From: Halapricum salinum
Lineage (GTDB): Archaea > Halobacteriota > Halobacteria > Halobacteriales > Haloarculaceae
NCBI RefSeq assembly: GCF_004799665.1
Contig: NZ_CP031310.1
Location: 426,887-490,886, forward strand
Direction of reading: 5' to 3'
Length of the DNA: 64,000 nt
The position numbers and the translations under genes are program-made. This document shows positions 44,176 through 52,823 of the stretch, one piece after another; position 1 is the first letter of the stretch, and every line of letters starts with the position of its first letter. The notes under the pieces were generated by a model, which had not been told where the DNA came from, searched no databases, and worked only from the letters and a program-made list of their open reading frames with translations.

Positions 44176-45165
44176 TCAGTCGTCCGCCTCGACTTCCTCG
44201 TCGTCTTCCTGGCCTGCGACGAACTCCCCGAGGCCGTCGATCGGCCGATCGGGGTTGATCTGATCCAGCTTCTCGGGCGCGCCGAGCTGGGCGTCGGTGT
44301 CCTCGGGGTCGCGCAGTTTCGTCCGGCCGCGGTGGACCGACACCTCGTCAGTGAGGTGGAGTTTGATCGCTTCGATGAGCGCCTCGGCTTCGAGGGGCTG
44401 GCCGATCTGCTGTAGCTCCTCTTCGGTCGCGTCGTCGGGGACGTTGAACGCCCGCTGAGTGATGATCGGCCCCTGATCGAGGTCGGTCGTCACGTAGTGG
44501 GCGGTGACGCCTGCGATACGGACGCCTTCCTCGATGGCCTGCATATATGCCGACGCGCCCGGGAACGCCGGCAGGAGACTCGGGTGGACGTTGATGATCT
44601 GGCTCTCGTAGCGAAAGACCACGTCCGGCGAGAGTATGCGCATGTACCGCGCGAGCACGACCAGATCGGAGTCGTACTCCTCCAGCAAGTCGAGCAGTTC
44701 CTCCTCGTCGGGCGTGCCCTTCTCGTCACCGATGTCGTGGAACGGGACATCGTACTTCTGGGCGAGCGGCTGCAGATCGGAGTGGTTGCCGATCACGACG
44801 TCGATGTCCGCACCGAGGTCGCCGGAGGCCCAGGCTTCGAAGATGGCCTCCAGGCAATGGGATTCCTTGGTGACCATGACGGCGATCGACTGGGTCTCCC
44901 GGTCTTTCGGGAAGCGAACCTTGATGTCGACCCCGAGGTCGTCGCCGAGGTCGTTCAGGTCGTCGCGGAGCTTCGCCTCCGTACAGACCATCTCGGCAGT
45001 GTCGACGAGCATGGTCATCCGGAAGACGCCCTCGCGAACGGCTTGATCGAGGTCTTCGATGTTGACGCCGCGCTCGAACAACAGCGAGGTAACGTTCGCG
45101 ATCAACCCGGTGTCGTCCTCGCCGACGACCGTGATCTCGGTGTACTTCTCACGCGTCACGAGCAT
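44176..45165 (-). CDS. purU: Formyltetrahydrofolate deformylase PurU
   Basis: Releases formate from 10-formyl-THF, supplying formate for purine synthesis. The protein has two N-terminal ACT-like regulatory segments (ITVVGEDDTGLIANVTSLLF) and the hydrolase core VIGNHSDLQ, INVHPSLLPAFPGA and TTDLDQGPIITQ with the Asn-His-Asp catalytic set. A C-terminal tail of about 50 acidic residues exceeds bacterial PurU. ATG 45165 follows a GTG one codon earlier. Several purine genes lie nearby. Confidence 0.9.
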   Translation of the reverse strand: MLVTREKYTEITVVGEDDTGLIANVTSLLFERGVNIEDLDQAVREGVFRMTMLVDTAEMVCTEAKLRDDLNDLGDDLGVDIKVRFPKDRETQSIAVMVTKESHCLEAIFEAWASGDLGADIDVVIGNHSDLQPLAQKYDVPFHDIGDEKGTPDEEELLDLLEEYDSDLVVLARYMRILSPDVVFRYESQIINVHPSLLPAFPGASAYMQAIEEGVRIAGVTAHYVTTDLDQGPIITQRAFNVPDDATEEELQQIGQPLEAEALIEAIKLHLTDEVSVHRGRTKLRDPEDTDAQLGAPEKLDQINPDRPIDGLGEFVAGQEDDEEVEADD

Positions 45166-45275
45166 CACCCCGCGGGCGGCTGTGGAGAGTCATTGCCTGA
45201 AATGACTTCGTCACCACGCAAAAACGCTTCGCGTTTCCGGTTCGGGACAGCAGAGCTATACGGCTGGGAACGTCA

Positions 45276-46217
45276 ATGAGACCTATGCCGGACGCAGACC
45301 CCGTGTCCGTCCTCTACGTCGATCCCGACGACGACGCCCGGCTGGAGACGGCCACGGACCTCGAAGTCTCGCCGCTCGTCGACGCATCAGTCGAGACGTG
45401 TGCGACGATCGACGAGGCCGTGGACATCCTGGAATCGACTGCCATCGACTGTCTCGTCACCGAGCACGACCTGCCCGACGGGGCCGGCCTCGAACTGGTC
45501 GAGTGGATCCGGGACAACCAGCCCGACCTCTCGTGTATTCTCTATACGAACGCGACGCCGGACGCGATCCGAACCGCAGCGTTCGGCAGCGTCGTCGTCG
45601 AGTACCTCCCCAAGGAGATCCCCGACTCCGTGACGGCCCTGGCACGGTTGATCAGCAACGTCGTCAGCCAGCGCAGCCAACTCGCCTATCCGATCCCCGA
45701 GACCGAAGACGAGCGACTGGCCGCCATCGAGCGCTACGACGTCACCGACCTCGAAGCCGCAGAGACCGTCGATCGACTCAGCGACCTCGTCGCCAGTCAC
45801 TTCGATGTCGCCGTCGCGTTCGCGGGGATCGTCGACGCCCACGAAGAGCGCTTTCTGGCCTGCAAGGGCGCCGACTGGGAGCAGTTAGACCGCGAAGATA
45901 CGATCTGTACCTACACGTTGCTCGAAGACGACCACATGATCGTCGAGAACGTCCAGTCCGACGGTCGATTCGCCGACGTCGACGTCCTCGAAGAACTGGA
46001 CATCCGCTCGTACGCCGGCGTCCCGCTGAAGACTCCCGACGGACTGCCGATCGGCGCGCTCTGTCTCATCCACGACGAGCCGCGATCGTACACCGACAGC
46101 GAAATCGAGGATCTCCGGAAGTTCGCCGACGAGCTGATGGAGCAACTCGAGCTCCGGCGACGGCTCAGAGAGACCGAACGCGCGGTTCCCAAACCGGACC
46201 ACCAGGGGGCGCGATGA
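45276..46217 (+). CDS. Receiver-like plus GAF domain signalling protein
   Basis: A 313-residue cytosolic signalling protein. Residues about 8-125 form a response-regulator receiver-like domain (VSVLYVDPDDDARLE with acidic pocket, TEHDLPDGAGLEL containing the phosphoacceptor-type Asp, YLPKEI with Lys). About 150-300 is a GAF domain (RFLACKGADWEQLDREDTIC, YAGVPLKTPDGLPIGALCLI). No kinase or output domain is seen. ATG 45276 or 45285 may start it. The next gene overlaps its stop by four bases. Confidence 0.85.
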   Translation: MRPMPDADPVSVLYVDPDDDARLETATDLEVSPLVDASVETCATIDEAVDILESTAIDCLVTEHDLPDGAGLELVEWIRDNQPDLSCILYTNATPDAIRTAAFGSVVVEYLPKEIPDSVTALARLISNVVSQRSQLAYPIPETEDERLAAIERYDVTDLEAAETVDRLSDLVASHFDVAVAFAGIVDAHEERFLACKGADWEQLDREDTICTYTLLEDDHMIVENVQSDGRFADVDVLEELDIRSYAGVPLKTPDGLPIGALCLIHDEPRSYTDSEIEDLRKFADELMEQLELRRRLRETERAVPKPDHQGAR

Positions 46218-46864
46218 CGACGAAACTGACCGAAGCGTACGTCTTCGAGCGACTCCCGCTCGAGCCGATCCCGGCCGGGACGAACCTACTCGTGACGGGG
46301 CCGCCACACGGCCGAACACAGGACTTGCTGTACGAACTGTTGGCCGGCGGCGAGGGGGAGGGCATGCTGTTTGTCACTACCGACGACGACGGGATCACCG
46401 TAGCCGAGACCTACGAAGGACTGGGCCACACGTTCGACCCCGGACGGATGTGTCTTATCGACGCGAGCCAGCACGGTCAGGACGCCGAGGACGCCCCGAT
46501 CCGACACGTCGGCAGTCCGAGCGACCTCACGGGAATCGGGATGGAGTTCTCTTCGCTGTACGAGTCGCTGCGCGGCAGTGGGCTGGCCCAGATCCGGGTC
46601 GGTCTCAGTTCGATCTCGACGCTGCTGGTCTACGCCGAGGACTTCCGGGCAGTCTACCGATTCTTGCATACGATCACCAGCCGGATCCGCACGGCGGAGG
46701 GACTCGGCGTCTTCAGCGTCGACCCCGACGCCGTCGAGGACGAGGCCTTCGCGACGATCGCCCAGACGTTCGACGCCCGCCTGGACGTCCGCGAGGACGA
46801 GACCGGGGCGGAGGTCCGGATCCGTGGGCTAGACGACCAGCCGACGGGCTGGCAGTCGCTGTAG
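46214..46864 (+). CDS. RecA/KaiC-like protein with degenerate Walker A (DUF7504-like)
   Basis: A 216-residue protein of the haloarchaeal HTR-like group. The region GTNLLVTGPPHGRTQDLLYE occupies the P-loop position but lacks the GKT/S of an active Walker A, and a RecA-like core follows (MLFVTTDDDGITVAET, LAQIRVGLSSISTLLVY). Overlap with the receiver/GAF gene (ATGA) implies a joint signalling role. Likely a non-hydrolysing sensor or adaptor; this is inference. Confidence 0.8.
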   Translation: MTTKLTEAYVFERLPLEPIPAGTNLLVTGPPHGRTQDLLYELLAGGEGEGMLFVTTDDDGITVAETYEGLGHTFDPGRMCLIDASQHGQDAEDAPIRHVGSPSDLTGIGMEFSSLYESLRGSGLAQIRVGLSSISTLLVYAEDFRAVYRFLHTITSRIRTAEGLGVFSVDPDAVEDEAFATIAQTFDARLDVREDETGAEVRIRGLDDQPTGWQSL

Positions 46865-46935
46865 GAATTGTCGCTCCCGACGCGCTGCCGGCAGTATCAC
46901 AAGCGTTTTGATCGGTCGTCACGGCCGCTTCAGTA

Positions 46936-47187
46936 ATGACGCAGTTCACCGCGACGGTGACGGTTCGCCTGAAAACAGGGGTCCTTGACCCCGAAGCCGA
47001 GACGACCCAGCGCGCGCTCGAACGCCTCGGGTTCGAACTCGAAGACCTGCGGTCGGCCGACCACTTCGAGATCGATCTGGAAGCCGATTCCGTCGACGAC
47101 GCTGCCGAGCGCGTCGAATCGATGGCCGAACGCCTGCTCGCGAACCCGACCATCCACGACTACGAGGTCGAGATCGACCACCGATGA
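46936..47187 (+). CDS. purS: FGAM synthase subunit PurS
   Basis: An 83-residue small subunit of phosphoribosylformylglycinamidine synthase; PurS bridges PurL and PurQ and helps ammonia channelling. The sequence has the PurS pattern FTATVTVRLKTGVLDPEAET, ALERLGFE and VESMAERLLANPTIHDYEVE. Its stop overlaps the purQ start (ATGA). PurL is not in the window. Confidence 0.94.
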   Translation: MTQFTATVTVRLKTGVLDPEAETTQRALERLGFELEDLRSADHFEIDLEADSVDDAAERVESMAERLLANPTIHDYEVEIDHR

Positions 47188-47864
47188 CTATCGCAGTAAT
47201 TCGGTTCGGCGGCAGCAACTGTGACCGCGACGCCGTCCAGGCGCTGGAGTCGATCGGCGTCGACGCCGAACTCGTCTGGCACGAGGACGGCCTCCCCGCC
47301 GAGGTCGAGGGCATCGTCCTCCCCGGCGGGTTCTCCTACGGCGACTATCTGCGAGCCGGCGCGATGGCCGCTCGCTCGCCGATCATGGACGAGGTTCGGG
47401 CGGCCGCGGATGACGGCACGCCCGTGCTGGGTATCTGTAACGGCGCACAGATCGGCTCGGAGTCCTCGCTCACCCCTGGGGCGTTCACGACCAACGAGAG
47501 CGCGCGCTTCCAGTGTGAGCACGTCCACCTCCGCGTCGAGAACGCCGACACGCCCTGGACGGCTGCCTACGAAGAAGGCGACGTCATCGAGCTCCCGATC
47601 GCTCACGGCGAGGGCCGTTTCGAGGTCGACGACGACCGACTCGAACAACTGGAAGCCGACGACCGGATCGTCTTCCGATACTGTGACGCCGAGGGTAACG
47701 TCACCCCCGAGGCCAATCCCAACGGCTCGAAACACAGCGTCGCGGGCGTCACGGGCGACCGCGGCGACCACGTCGCGGTCCTGATGCCCCACCCCGAGCG
47801 CGCCACGCTCGAAGATCTGGGTAACACCGACGGCGCGGGCGTTCTCGAAGGCTTCAGGGCCTGA
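47184..47864 (+). CDS. purQ: FGAM synthase glutaminase subunit PurQ
   Basis: The class I glutamine amidotransferase that supplies ammonia to PurL. The 226-residue protein has the nucleophile in VLGICNGAQIGSE (Cys85) and the His-Glu pair in LMPHPERATLEDL. IVLPGGFSYGDYLRAGAMAA is the oxyanion region. The four-base overlap with purS ensures matched expression. The downstream ABC transporter has its own promoter. Confidence 0.95.
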   Translation: MTIAVIRFGGSNCDRDAVQALESIGVDAELVWHEDGLPAEVEGIVLPGGFSYGDYLRAGAMAARSPIMDEVRAAADDGTPVLGICNGAQIGSESSLTPGAFTTNESARFQCEHVHLRVENADTPWTAAYEEGDVIELPIAHGEGRFEVDDDRLEQLEADDRIVFRYCDAEGNVTPEANPNGSKHSVAGVTGDRGDHVAVLMPHPERATLEDLGNTDGAGVLEGFRA

Positions 47865-47901
47865 TCGGGACGGAGTTTCTGACTCTGAAGTGCGGTGTTC
47901 C

Positions 47902-47909
47902 TTTTTAAG
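47902..47909 (+). promoter_or_regulatory. TATA-like element of the ABC transporter operon
   Basis: TTTTTAAG lies about 32 nt before the ATG at 47938, implying a very short leader. Confidence 0.5.
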
Positions 47910-47937
47910 CCCTCTGCAGCGGTACCGCCGGATAGCA

Positions 47938-48654
47938 ATGAGCGACACTGCAGTACGGGTCGAGGGGTTAGCAAAGCGATTCGGCGACGTCCAGGCGCTG
48001 GGCGATCTTTCGTTTCAGGTTGCGCCGAACGAGATCTTCGGGCTCGTGGGGCCCAACGGTGCTGGTAAGTCGACGACGCTACGGATCATGTCGACGCTGC
48101 TGTCGGCCGACGACGGCGAGGTTTCGGTGTTCGGAGCCGACGTGACGAGCGCCCCAAATGCGGTTCGGGAGGCGATCCGCTACCTACCCGAGGAGGCCGG
48201 AGCCTACGAGAACCTGACCGGGCGCAGGTTCCTGCAATTCGTCGCCGGGTTCTACGCCGACGACCCAGGTGAGTTACTCGAGCGCGGCGTCGAACTCGCG
48301 GACCTGGGCGAGCGGATCACCGACAAGACCAGCGAGTACAGCAAAGGGATGACTCGCCGACTCCTGTTAGCGAGCTCGCTGATGACCGAGCCACAGCTCG
48401 CGATTCTGGACGAGCCGACCTCGGGACTGGACGTTCGCAACGCCCGGGAGGTCCGCGAGGTGATCAAAGACTACCCCAGCCCCGAGCGCAGTGTGATCCT
48501 CTCCTCGCACAACATGCTGGAAGTGGAGTACCTCTGTGACCGCGTGGGGTTGATCAACGAGGGCGAGATCGTCGCCGTCGGATCGCCGACCGAACTGGTC
48601 GCGGAATACGACGTCGAGAATCTCGAGGACGTCTTCATGGAGGTGACGGCATGA
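47938..48654 (+). CDS. ABC transporter ATP-binding protein (NatA-like)
   Basis: A 238-residue ATPase with Walker A LVGPNGAGKSTT, a signature variant EYSKGMTRRLLLA (SKGM instead of SGGQ), Walker B LAILDEPTSGLDVR and the switch His in ILSSHNMLE. The modified signature is usual in the NatA/CcmA-type branch. It pairs with the ABC-2 permease that overlaps its stop by four bases. The substrate is unknown; Na+ or drug export is typical for this type. Confidence 0.92.
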   Translation: MSDTAVRVEGLAKRFGDVQALGDLSFQVAPNEIFGLVGPNGAGKSTTLRIMSTLLSADDGEVSVFGADVTSAPNAVREAIRYLPEEAGAYENLTGRRFLQFVAGFYADDPGELLERGVELADLGERITDKTSEYSKGMTRRLLLASSLMTEPQLAILDEPTSGLDVRNAREVREVIKDYPSPERSVILSSHNMLEVEYLCDRVGLINEGEIVAVGSPTELVAEYDVENLEDVFMEVTA

Positions 48655-49910
48655 GCGACTTCCTCCGACTGGTGCGCAAGGAGGCCCGCGAACTGCTGCG
48701 GCCGCGATACGTCCTGCCGATCCTGTTCATCCCCGTTCTGTTCGTCGGGATGGGGGCCGGCTTCGGCGGCATCCAGGACCAGGCCGACCAGCAGGCGTCG
48801 GTCGGCCTCGTCGTCAACGACAGCGGCCAGTACGCCGACATGCTGGTCGAGACTTACGAGCAACAGACGAACGTCACCTACCGCGAGACCGACGTCTCGA
48901 CCGACCGGGCCGTCCGGGACACCCGAAAGGCGGGCGGCTCGGCAGTGGTCGTGATCCCCGGGAACTTCTCCGAACGGGTCGCGAACGCGTCCGTTCCCGG
49001 ACGCCTCGAAATCTACAGTCTCGTCGACGACGTCGGTCTCGGCGGGATCATCGAAGCGGGCAAGGGAAGCGCGCCGCTCTCGACGGCCAATCAGGCGATC
49101 GCTGCCAACGTCACCGGTGCGACGCCCGCGCAACTGGAGCCGGTCACCAGCGTCGAACGCACCTACGTCAAGGGAGTTCGGATGGATCGCTCGCCAGCGG
49201 TGCTCTCGAACACGATCTCCTCGCAGTTTATCTTCATCCCGATCGCGATCGTGATGGTGATCATCTTCTCCGGGCAGATGGTGATGAACTCGATGGGAAT
49301 CGAAAACGAGAACAAGACCCTCGAAACGCTGCTGACGATGCCCGTCGCACGCCGGACGATCGTCGCAGCCAAGCTCGTGGGCAGTGCGTCTGTCGGGCTG
49401 TTCGGCGCGGGCGTCCTCAGCGTCTCGCTGTGGTACTACCAGTCGTCGCTGTCGCTCGGAGACGGTGGCGCCGGACTCCCCGAGACGTTCGCGCTGGGGC
49501 CGATCGACTACGTCCTGATCGGGGCGGCAGTCTTTTTCGCCATCATCGCGGCGCTGGCGATCGCGCTCTGTCTCGGCATCTTCGCCGGCGACCAGCAAGG
49601 CGCGCAGGTGCTCGTCTTCCCACTCGCGGTGCTGGCCGGCGCACCTGCGATGGTGTCGATGTTCTTCGACGTCACGACGCTGTCGCTGCCGCTGCGTGCG
49701 ATCGTCTACGCGATCCCGTTCAGCTACCCCGCGATGGCACCCAAACAGCTCATGTTCGGTGACTCGACGCTCATCGTCCTCGGCGTCGCCTACGAAGCCG
49801 TCTTCGCGATCGCCATGGTCGCACTCGCGGTCAAACTCTTCAACTCCGACCGCGTCGTCACCGGCGACGCCGGCCGGCTGAGCGACATCTTCTCGTCGCT
49901 CCAGCGATAG
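48651..49910 (+). CDS. ABC-2 type permease (NatB-like)
   Basis: A 419-residue membrane protein with one N-terminal helix (about 25-45), a large extracytoplasmic domain (ASVGLVVNDSGQYADMLVET; AVVVIPGNFSERVANASVPG) and five or six C-terminal helices (from IFIPIAIVMVIIFSGQMVM onward). This is the layout of NatB/YhaP-type exporters. It forms a two-gene operon with the ATPase. Its stop is followed by the tandem hairpin array at 49916-50047. Confidence 0.9.
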   Translation: MSDFLRLVRKEARELLRPRYVLPILFIPVLFVGMGAGFGGIQDQADQQASVGLVVNDSGQYADMLVETYEQQTNVTYRETDVSTDRAVRDTRKAGGSAVVVIPGNFSERVANASVPGRLEIYSLVDDVGLGGIIEAGKGSAPLSTANQAIAANVTGATPAQLEPVTSVERTYVKGVRMDRSPAVLSNTISSQFIFIPIAIVMVIIFSGQMVMNSMGIENENKTLETLLTMPVARRTIVAAKLVGSASVGLFGAGVLSVSLWYYQSSLSLGDGGAGLPETFALGPIDYVLIGAAVFFAIIAALAIALCLGIFAGDQQGAQVLVFPLAVLAGAPAMVSMFFDVTTLSLPLRAIVYAIPFSYPAMAPKQLMFGDSTLIVLGVAYEAVFAIAMVALAVKLFNSDRVVTGDAGRLSDIFSSLQR

Positions 49911-49915
49911 GCTGA

Positions 49916-50047
49916 CTCTACTCGCGCGGAGAATTGCCCCGCGAGCCCCTCTACTCTCGCGGCGAATTGCCCCGCGAGCCCCTCTACTCTCGCGATGTCA
50001 GTATCGCGCGAGCCCCTCTACTCGCGCGGCGAATTGCCCCGCGAGCC
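49916..50047. repeat. Four tandem hairpin-forming repeats, about 33 bp each
   Basis: Units start near 49916, 49949, 49982 and 50016. Each begins CTCTACTC and ends CGCGAGCC. Units 1, 2 and 4 share a core like CGCGGCGAATTGCCCCGCG, which folds into a stem with a single mismatch and GAATT loop. Unit 3 has a different core, CGCGAT-GTCAGT-ATCGCG, that still folds perfectly. There are no unique spacers, so it is not CRISPR. It lies between the convergent ABC permease and hflX genes and may act as a two-way terminator. Confidence 0.85.
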
Positions 50048-50049
50048 AC

Positions 50050-51363
50050 TCACGCCGACGCTTCGACCAATTCACCCGCTTTCGCCCGTGACTGCTCGAC
50101 GATAGCGGGTCGGCCCTCGAACTCGATGACGACCTGCTCGCCGTAGTCGACGTTTTCAACGGAGGCGTGGTCGTGGATCCACGAGACGAGGCTCATCGTC
50201 TCGTCAGTCATCGGGAGCACGAGCCGCTCACGCTGTAGCGCCGGCAACGCCTCGTCGATCCGCTCGCGCAGCCGATCGATGTTGAGCCCCTCTTTCGCAC
50301 TGACTGCGACCGGATTGGGCGCGAGCGCGGCCAACGCCTCGCGCTTTTCCTGTAGTTCCTCGTCGTCAACCGTGTCGATCTTGTTCAGAACAGTGAGGAT
50401 GGGCGCTTCGTTGCGCTCGTAGAGGGTGTCGTGAGAGGTGACGAGCTTCTCGCGAATCTCCTCGACAGACTCGCCGACGTCGACGACCAGCAGGACGAGA
50501 TCGGCCCGGTAGACCGAGTCCAGCGTGGACTTGAACGACTCGACCAGCCAGTGTGGGAGATCGGAGATGAACCCGACGGTGTCGGTCACGAGCGCCTCCC
50601 GGCGGTCGAGGTCGGCCCGGCGGGTAGTGGTTCCAAGCGTCGTGAACAGGCGATCCTGACTCTCGGCCGTCGAGTCCAGGTCGGGGTGGAGACCCTCGTT
50701 CGCGTCGACGTCCAGATCCGCGGCGAGTCGCCGCAACAGCGTCGACTTCCCGGCGTTGGTGTAGCCCGCCAGCGCGACCAGATCGAAGCCCGACTCGCGG
50801 CGCTGCTCACGCCTGTGTTGTTCTGTCTCTTCGATCGAGCGCAGCTCCTCGCGGATGTTTGCGATCTGATTTTTGATGTCCTGCTCGCGCGACTCGTCGT
50901 ACTCCCCCAGCCCCATGAAGCCCGGGCGCTCGTCGCGCTTTGCGAGGCTGGCCTTGGCCTCCGCTCGCGGGAGTTCGTACCGAAGTTCCGCGAGTTCGAC
51001 CTGCAACTGGGCCTTGCGGGTCTGGGCGCGCTGGCCGAAAATTTCGAGGATCAGCCGGAATCGATCGAGGATTCGGACGCCCTGGGGGAGCTTGTTCCCG
51101 AGGTTGTACGTCTGGTAGGGTCCGAGCTGATTGTCGAAGATGACGACCGTCGCCTCGGTTCGGGCGACGACCGCGGCCAGTTCGTCGGCTTTCCCTTCCC
51201 CCAGGTGATAGGCGGGGTCTTCGGTCCGGGTCTGGGTCACCTCGCCGGCGACCTCGTAGCCCGCTGCACGGGCCAGATCCCGTACTTCGGTCGTGTCTGC
51301 GCTGCCGGAGTCGACTCGCTTGACGATCACGGCCGACTCGGCGTGAGTGTCTGTGTCCGTCAC
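50050..51363 (-). CDS. hflX: HflX-family ribosome-associated GTPase
   Basis: A 437-residue GTPase of the HflX family, which binds and splits stalled ribosomes. The N-terminal HflX domain (AAGYEVAGEVTQTRTEDPAY, VVIFDNQLGPYQTYNL) leads through a basic coiled coil (LRSIEETEQHRREQRRESG) into the G domain: G1 ALAGYTNAGKSTLL, G3 VTDTVGFISDLP, G4 LNKID. A C-terminal extension (SWIHDHASVENVDYGEQVVI) is typical of archaeal HflX. It ends at the tandem hairpin array. Confidence 0.95.
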   Translation of the reverse strand: MTDTDTHAESAVIVKRVDSGSADTTEVRDLARAAGYEVAGEVTQTRTEDPAYHLGEGKADELAAVVARTEATVVIFDNQLGPYQTYNLGNKLPQGVRILDRFRLILEIFGQRAQTRKAQLQVELAELRYELPRAEAKASLAKRDERPGFMGLGEYDESREQDIKNQIANIREELRSIEETEQHRREQRRESGFDLVALAGYTNAGKSTLLRRLAADLDVDANEGLHPDLDSTAESQDRLFTTLGTTTRRADLDRREALVTDTVGFISDLPHWLVESFKSTLDSVYRADLVLLVVDVGESVEEIREKLVTSHDTLYERNEAPILTVLNKIDTVDDEELQEKREALAALAPNPVAVSAKEGLNIDRLRERIDEALPALQRERLVLPMTDETMSLVSWIHDHASVENVDYGEQVVIEFEGRPAIVEQSRAKAGELVEASA

Positions 51364-51421
51364 TTACCCCGACGTAGTAGACGACGCTATATAATTTTGT
51401 TTCAGGTCTGCCAGATGGGCC

Positions 51422-52606
51422 TCACTCCTGATCGCGGCGCAGGATCGATTCGTCGAGGTCCCCGACCACGGACTGGCCCGCCAGCCCCAGCGTCAGGTCG
51501 AGGTCGGCCAGGACGTTCGACACCACTGCGTCGACCCCGTCGGCCCCATCGAGTGCGAGCCCGTAGACGTAGGGGCGGCCCAGCAGCACCAGCTCCGCGC
51601 CGAGTGCGAGTGCGATCACGACGTCGGCACCCCGCCGAATCCCGCTGTCGTACAGCACTGCTGCGTCCTCGCCGATGGCCGCGACGACGTCGGGCAGTGC
51701 TTCGAGGGCCGGAATCGCGCGCCCCACCTGCCGGCCGCCGTGGTTCGAGACGACGACGCCGTCTGCGCCCGCGTCGACTGCTGATCGCGCGTCATCGGGA
51801 TGGAGGATCCCCTTGACGATCACGGGCAGGTCGGTCTGCTCGACGAGCCATTCGAGGTCGTCCCAGGTCAGCGACGGATCGCCGAAGATGTCGACGAACT
51901 CTCGGATGGCGGCGAGTTCGTTCGCCTCGGGGTCGACATCGAGGCGGTCGCGAAACGCCGGGTCGTCGAGGTAGTTCGCCAGTCCCTCGCCATCGAGGAA
52001 GGGGAGGTACGCGTCTTCGATGTCGCGCTCGCGCCAGGCGAGCATCGGCGTGTCGACGGTGACCACCAGCGCCTCGTAGCCCGCGTCCTCGGCGCGCTCA
52101 AGCAGGCTCTTCGAGACCTCGCGGTCGGCGCTGGGATAGAGCTGAAACCACCCGGGCGCGTCGAGGTCGGCGGCGACGTCTTCGAGCGCGACCGAGGAGA
52201 CGGTACTCAGGAGCATGGGGACGTCGTGTTCTGAGGCTGCTGCCGCGACTGCCGATTCGGCGTCTTCGTGGACGATCGAGAGCACCCCCACGGGTGCGAG
52301 CGCGACCGGCGTCTCGTAGGTCCGGCCGAACAGTTCGACCGAGAGGTCGCGCTCGGCGACGTCCTGTAACATCCGCGGAACGATCCGATACCGGTCGAAG
52401 GCTTCGCGGTTGCTCGCCATCGTCTCGCCGCCGCCCGCACCGCCAGCGACGTAGCCCGCTGCCTCGTGGTCGAGTGCTTCCAGGGCTGCGGCTTCGAGCT
52501 CCTCGTAGGCGACCGGAACGTCGGGCGTCACGTCGGCCATCCCCTGCATGTAGACGTCGCGCTGGCGACTCGGGCCCGGTCCCTCCCCTGTGCTATCATC
52601 AGTCAT
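51422..52606 (-). CDS. FMN-dependent alpha-hydroxyacid oxidase/dehydrogenase
   Basis: A 394-residue TIM-barrel flavoenzyme of the lactate oxidase/glycolate oxidase family. Motifs: AAGYVAGGAGGGETMASN, PVALAPVGVLSIVHEDAE, the Lys in PVIVKGILHPDDA and the catalytic loop VVVSNHGGRQVG with His and Arg, then YDSGIRRGADVV for FMN phosphate binding. The specific acid (lactate, glycolate or other) is not resolved. A TATA box (52631-52638) is 28 nt before the ATG at 52606, giving a leaderless start. Confidence 0.88.
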   Translation of the reverse strand: MTDDSTGEGPGPSRQRDVYMQGMADVTPDVPVAYEELEAAALEALDHEAAGYVAGGAGGGETMASNREAFDRYRIVPRMLQDVAERDLSVELFGRTYETPVALAPVGVLSIVHEDAESAVAAAASEHDVPMLLSTVSSVALEDVAADLDAPGWFQLYPSADREVSKSLLERAEDAGYEALVVTVDTPMLAWRERDIEDAYLPFLDGEGLANYLDDPAFRDRLDVDPEANELAAIREFVDIFGDPSLTWDDLEWLVEQTDLPVIVKGILHPDDARSAVDAGADGVVVSNHGGRQVGRAIPALEALPDVVAAIGEDAAVLYDSGIRRGADVVIALALGAELVLLGRPYVYGLALDGADGVDAVVSNVLADLDLTLGLAGQSVVGDLDESILRRDQE

Positions 52607-52823
52607 GCGACTGCGTGGTAGCGCCGCACGTATAGAAGTTGACGCCACAGCCAAAGGGAAACGGCGGGAGATGGGTTCCCGCGCGTGTGACACTACGGAG
52701 CCGATATGGCTCCAGGCTAGACTATGAGAGCCAGCCAAATAAGCGCCTAGCGTCGTTTCAGCGCTGATAGCGCGTCGAGCCGTGACTGCTGTGGCGGCGT
52801 TCGGGATTGCCGGGGGGGCGACG
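52607..52823. other. Intergenic region with a hairpin upstream of the oxidase gene
   Basis: Apart from the oxidase TATA box, this 217-nt spacer holds GGAGCC-GATAT-GGCTCC (52697-52713), a perfect 6-bp stem, and AGCGC repeats around 52770. The hairpin lies downstream of the phosphotransacetylase-like gene (stop at 52824) and could terminate that operon. No gene was seen. Confidence 0.5.

Noticed and set aside
49916-50047. Possible CRISPR array
   Set aside because: Units are directly adjacent with no unique spacers, only four copies exist and no cas genes are present; hairpin repeats explain it better.
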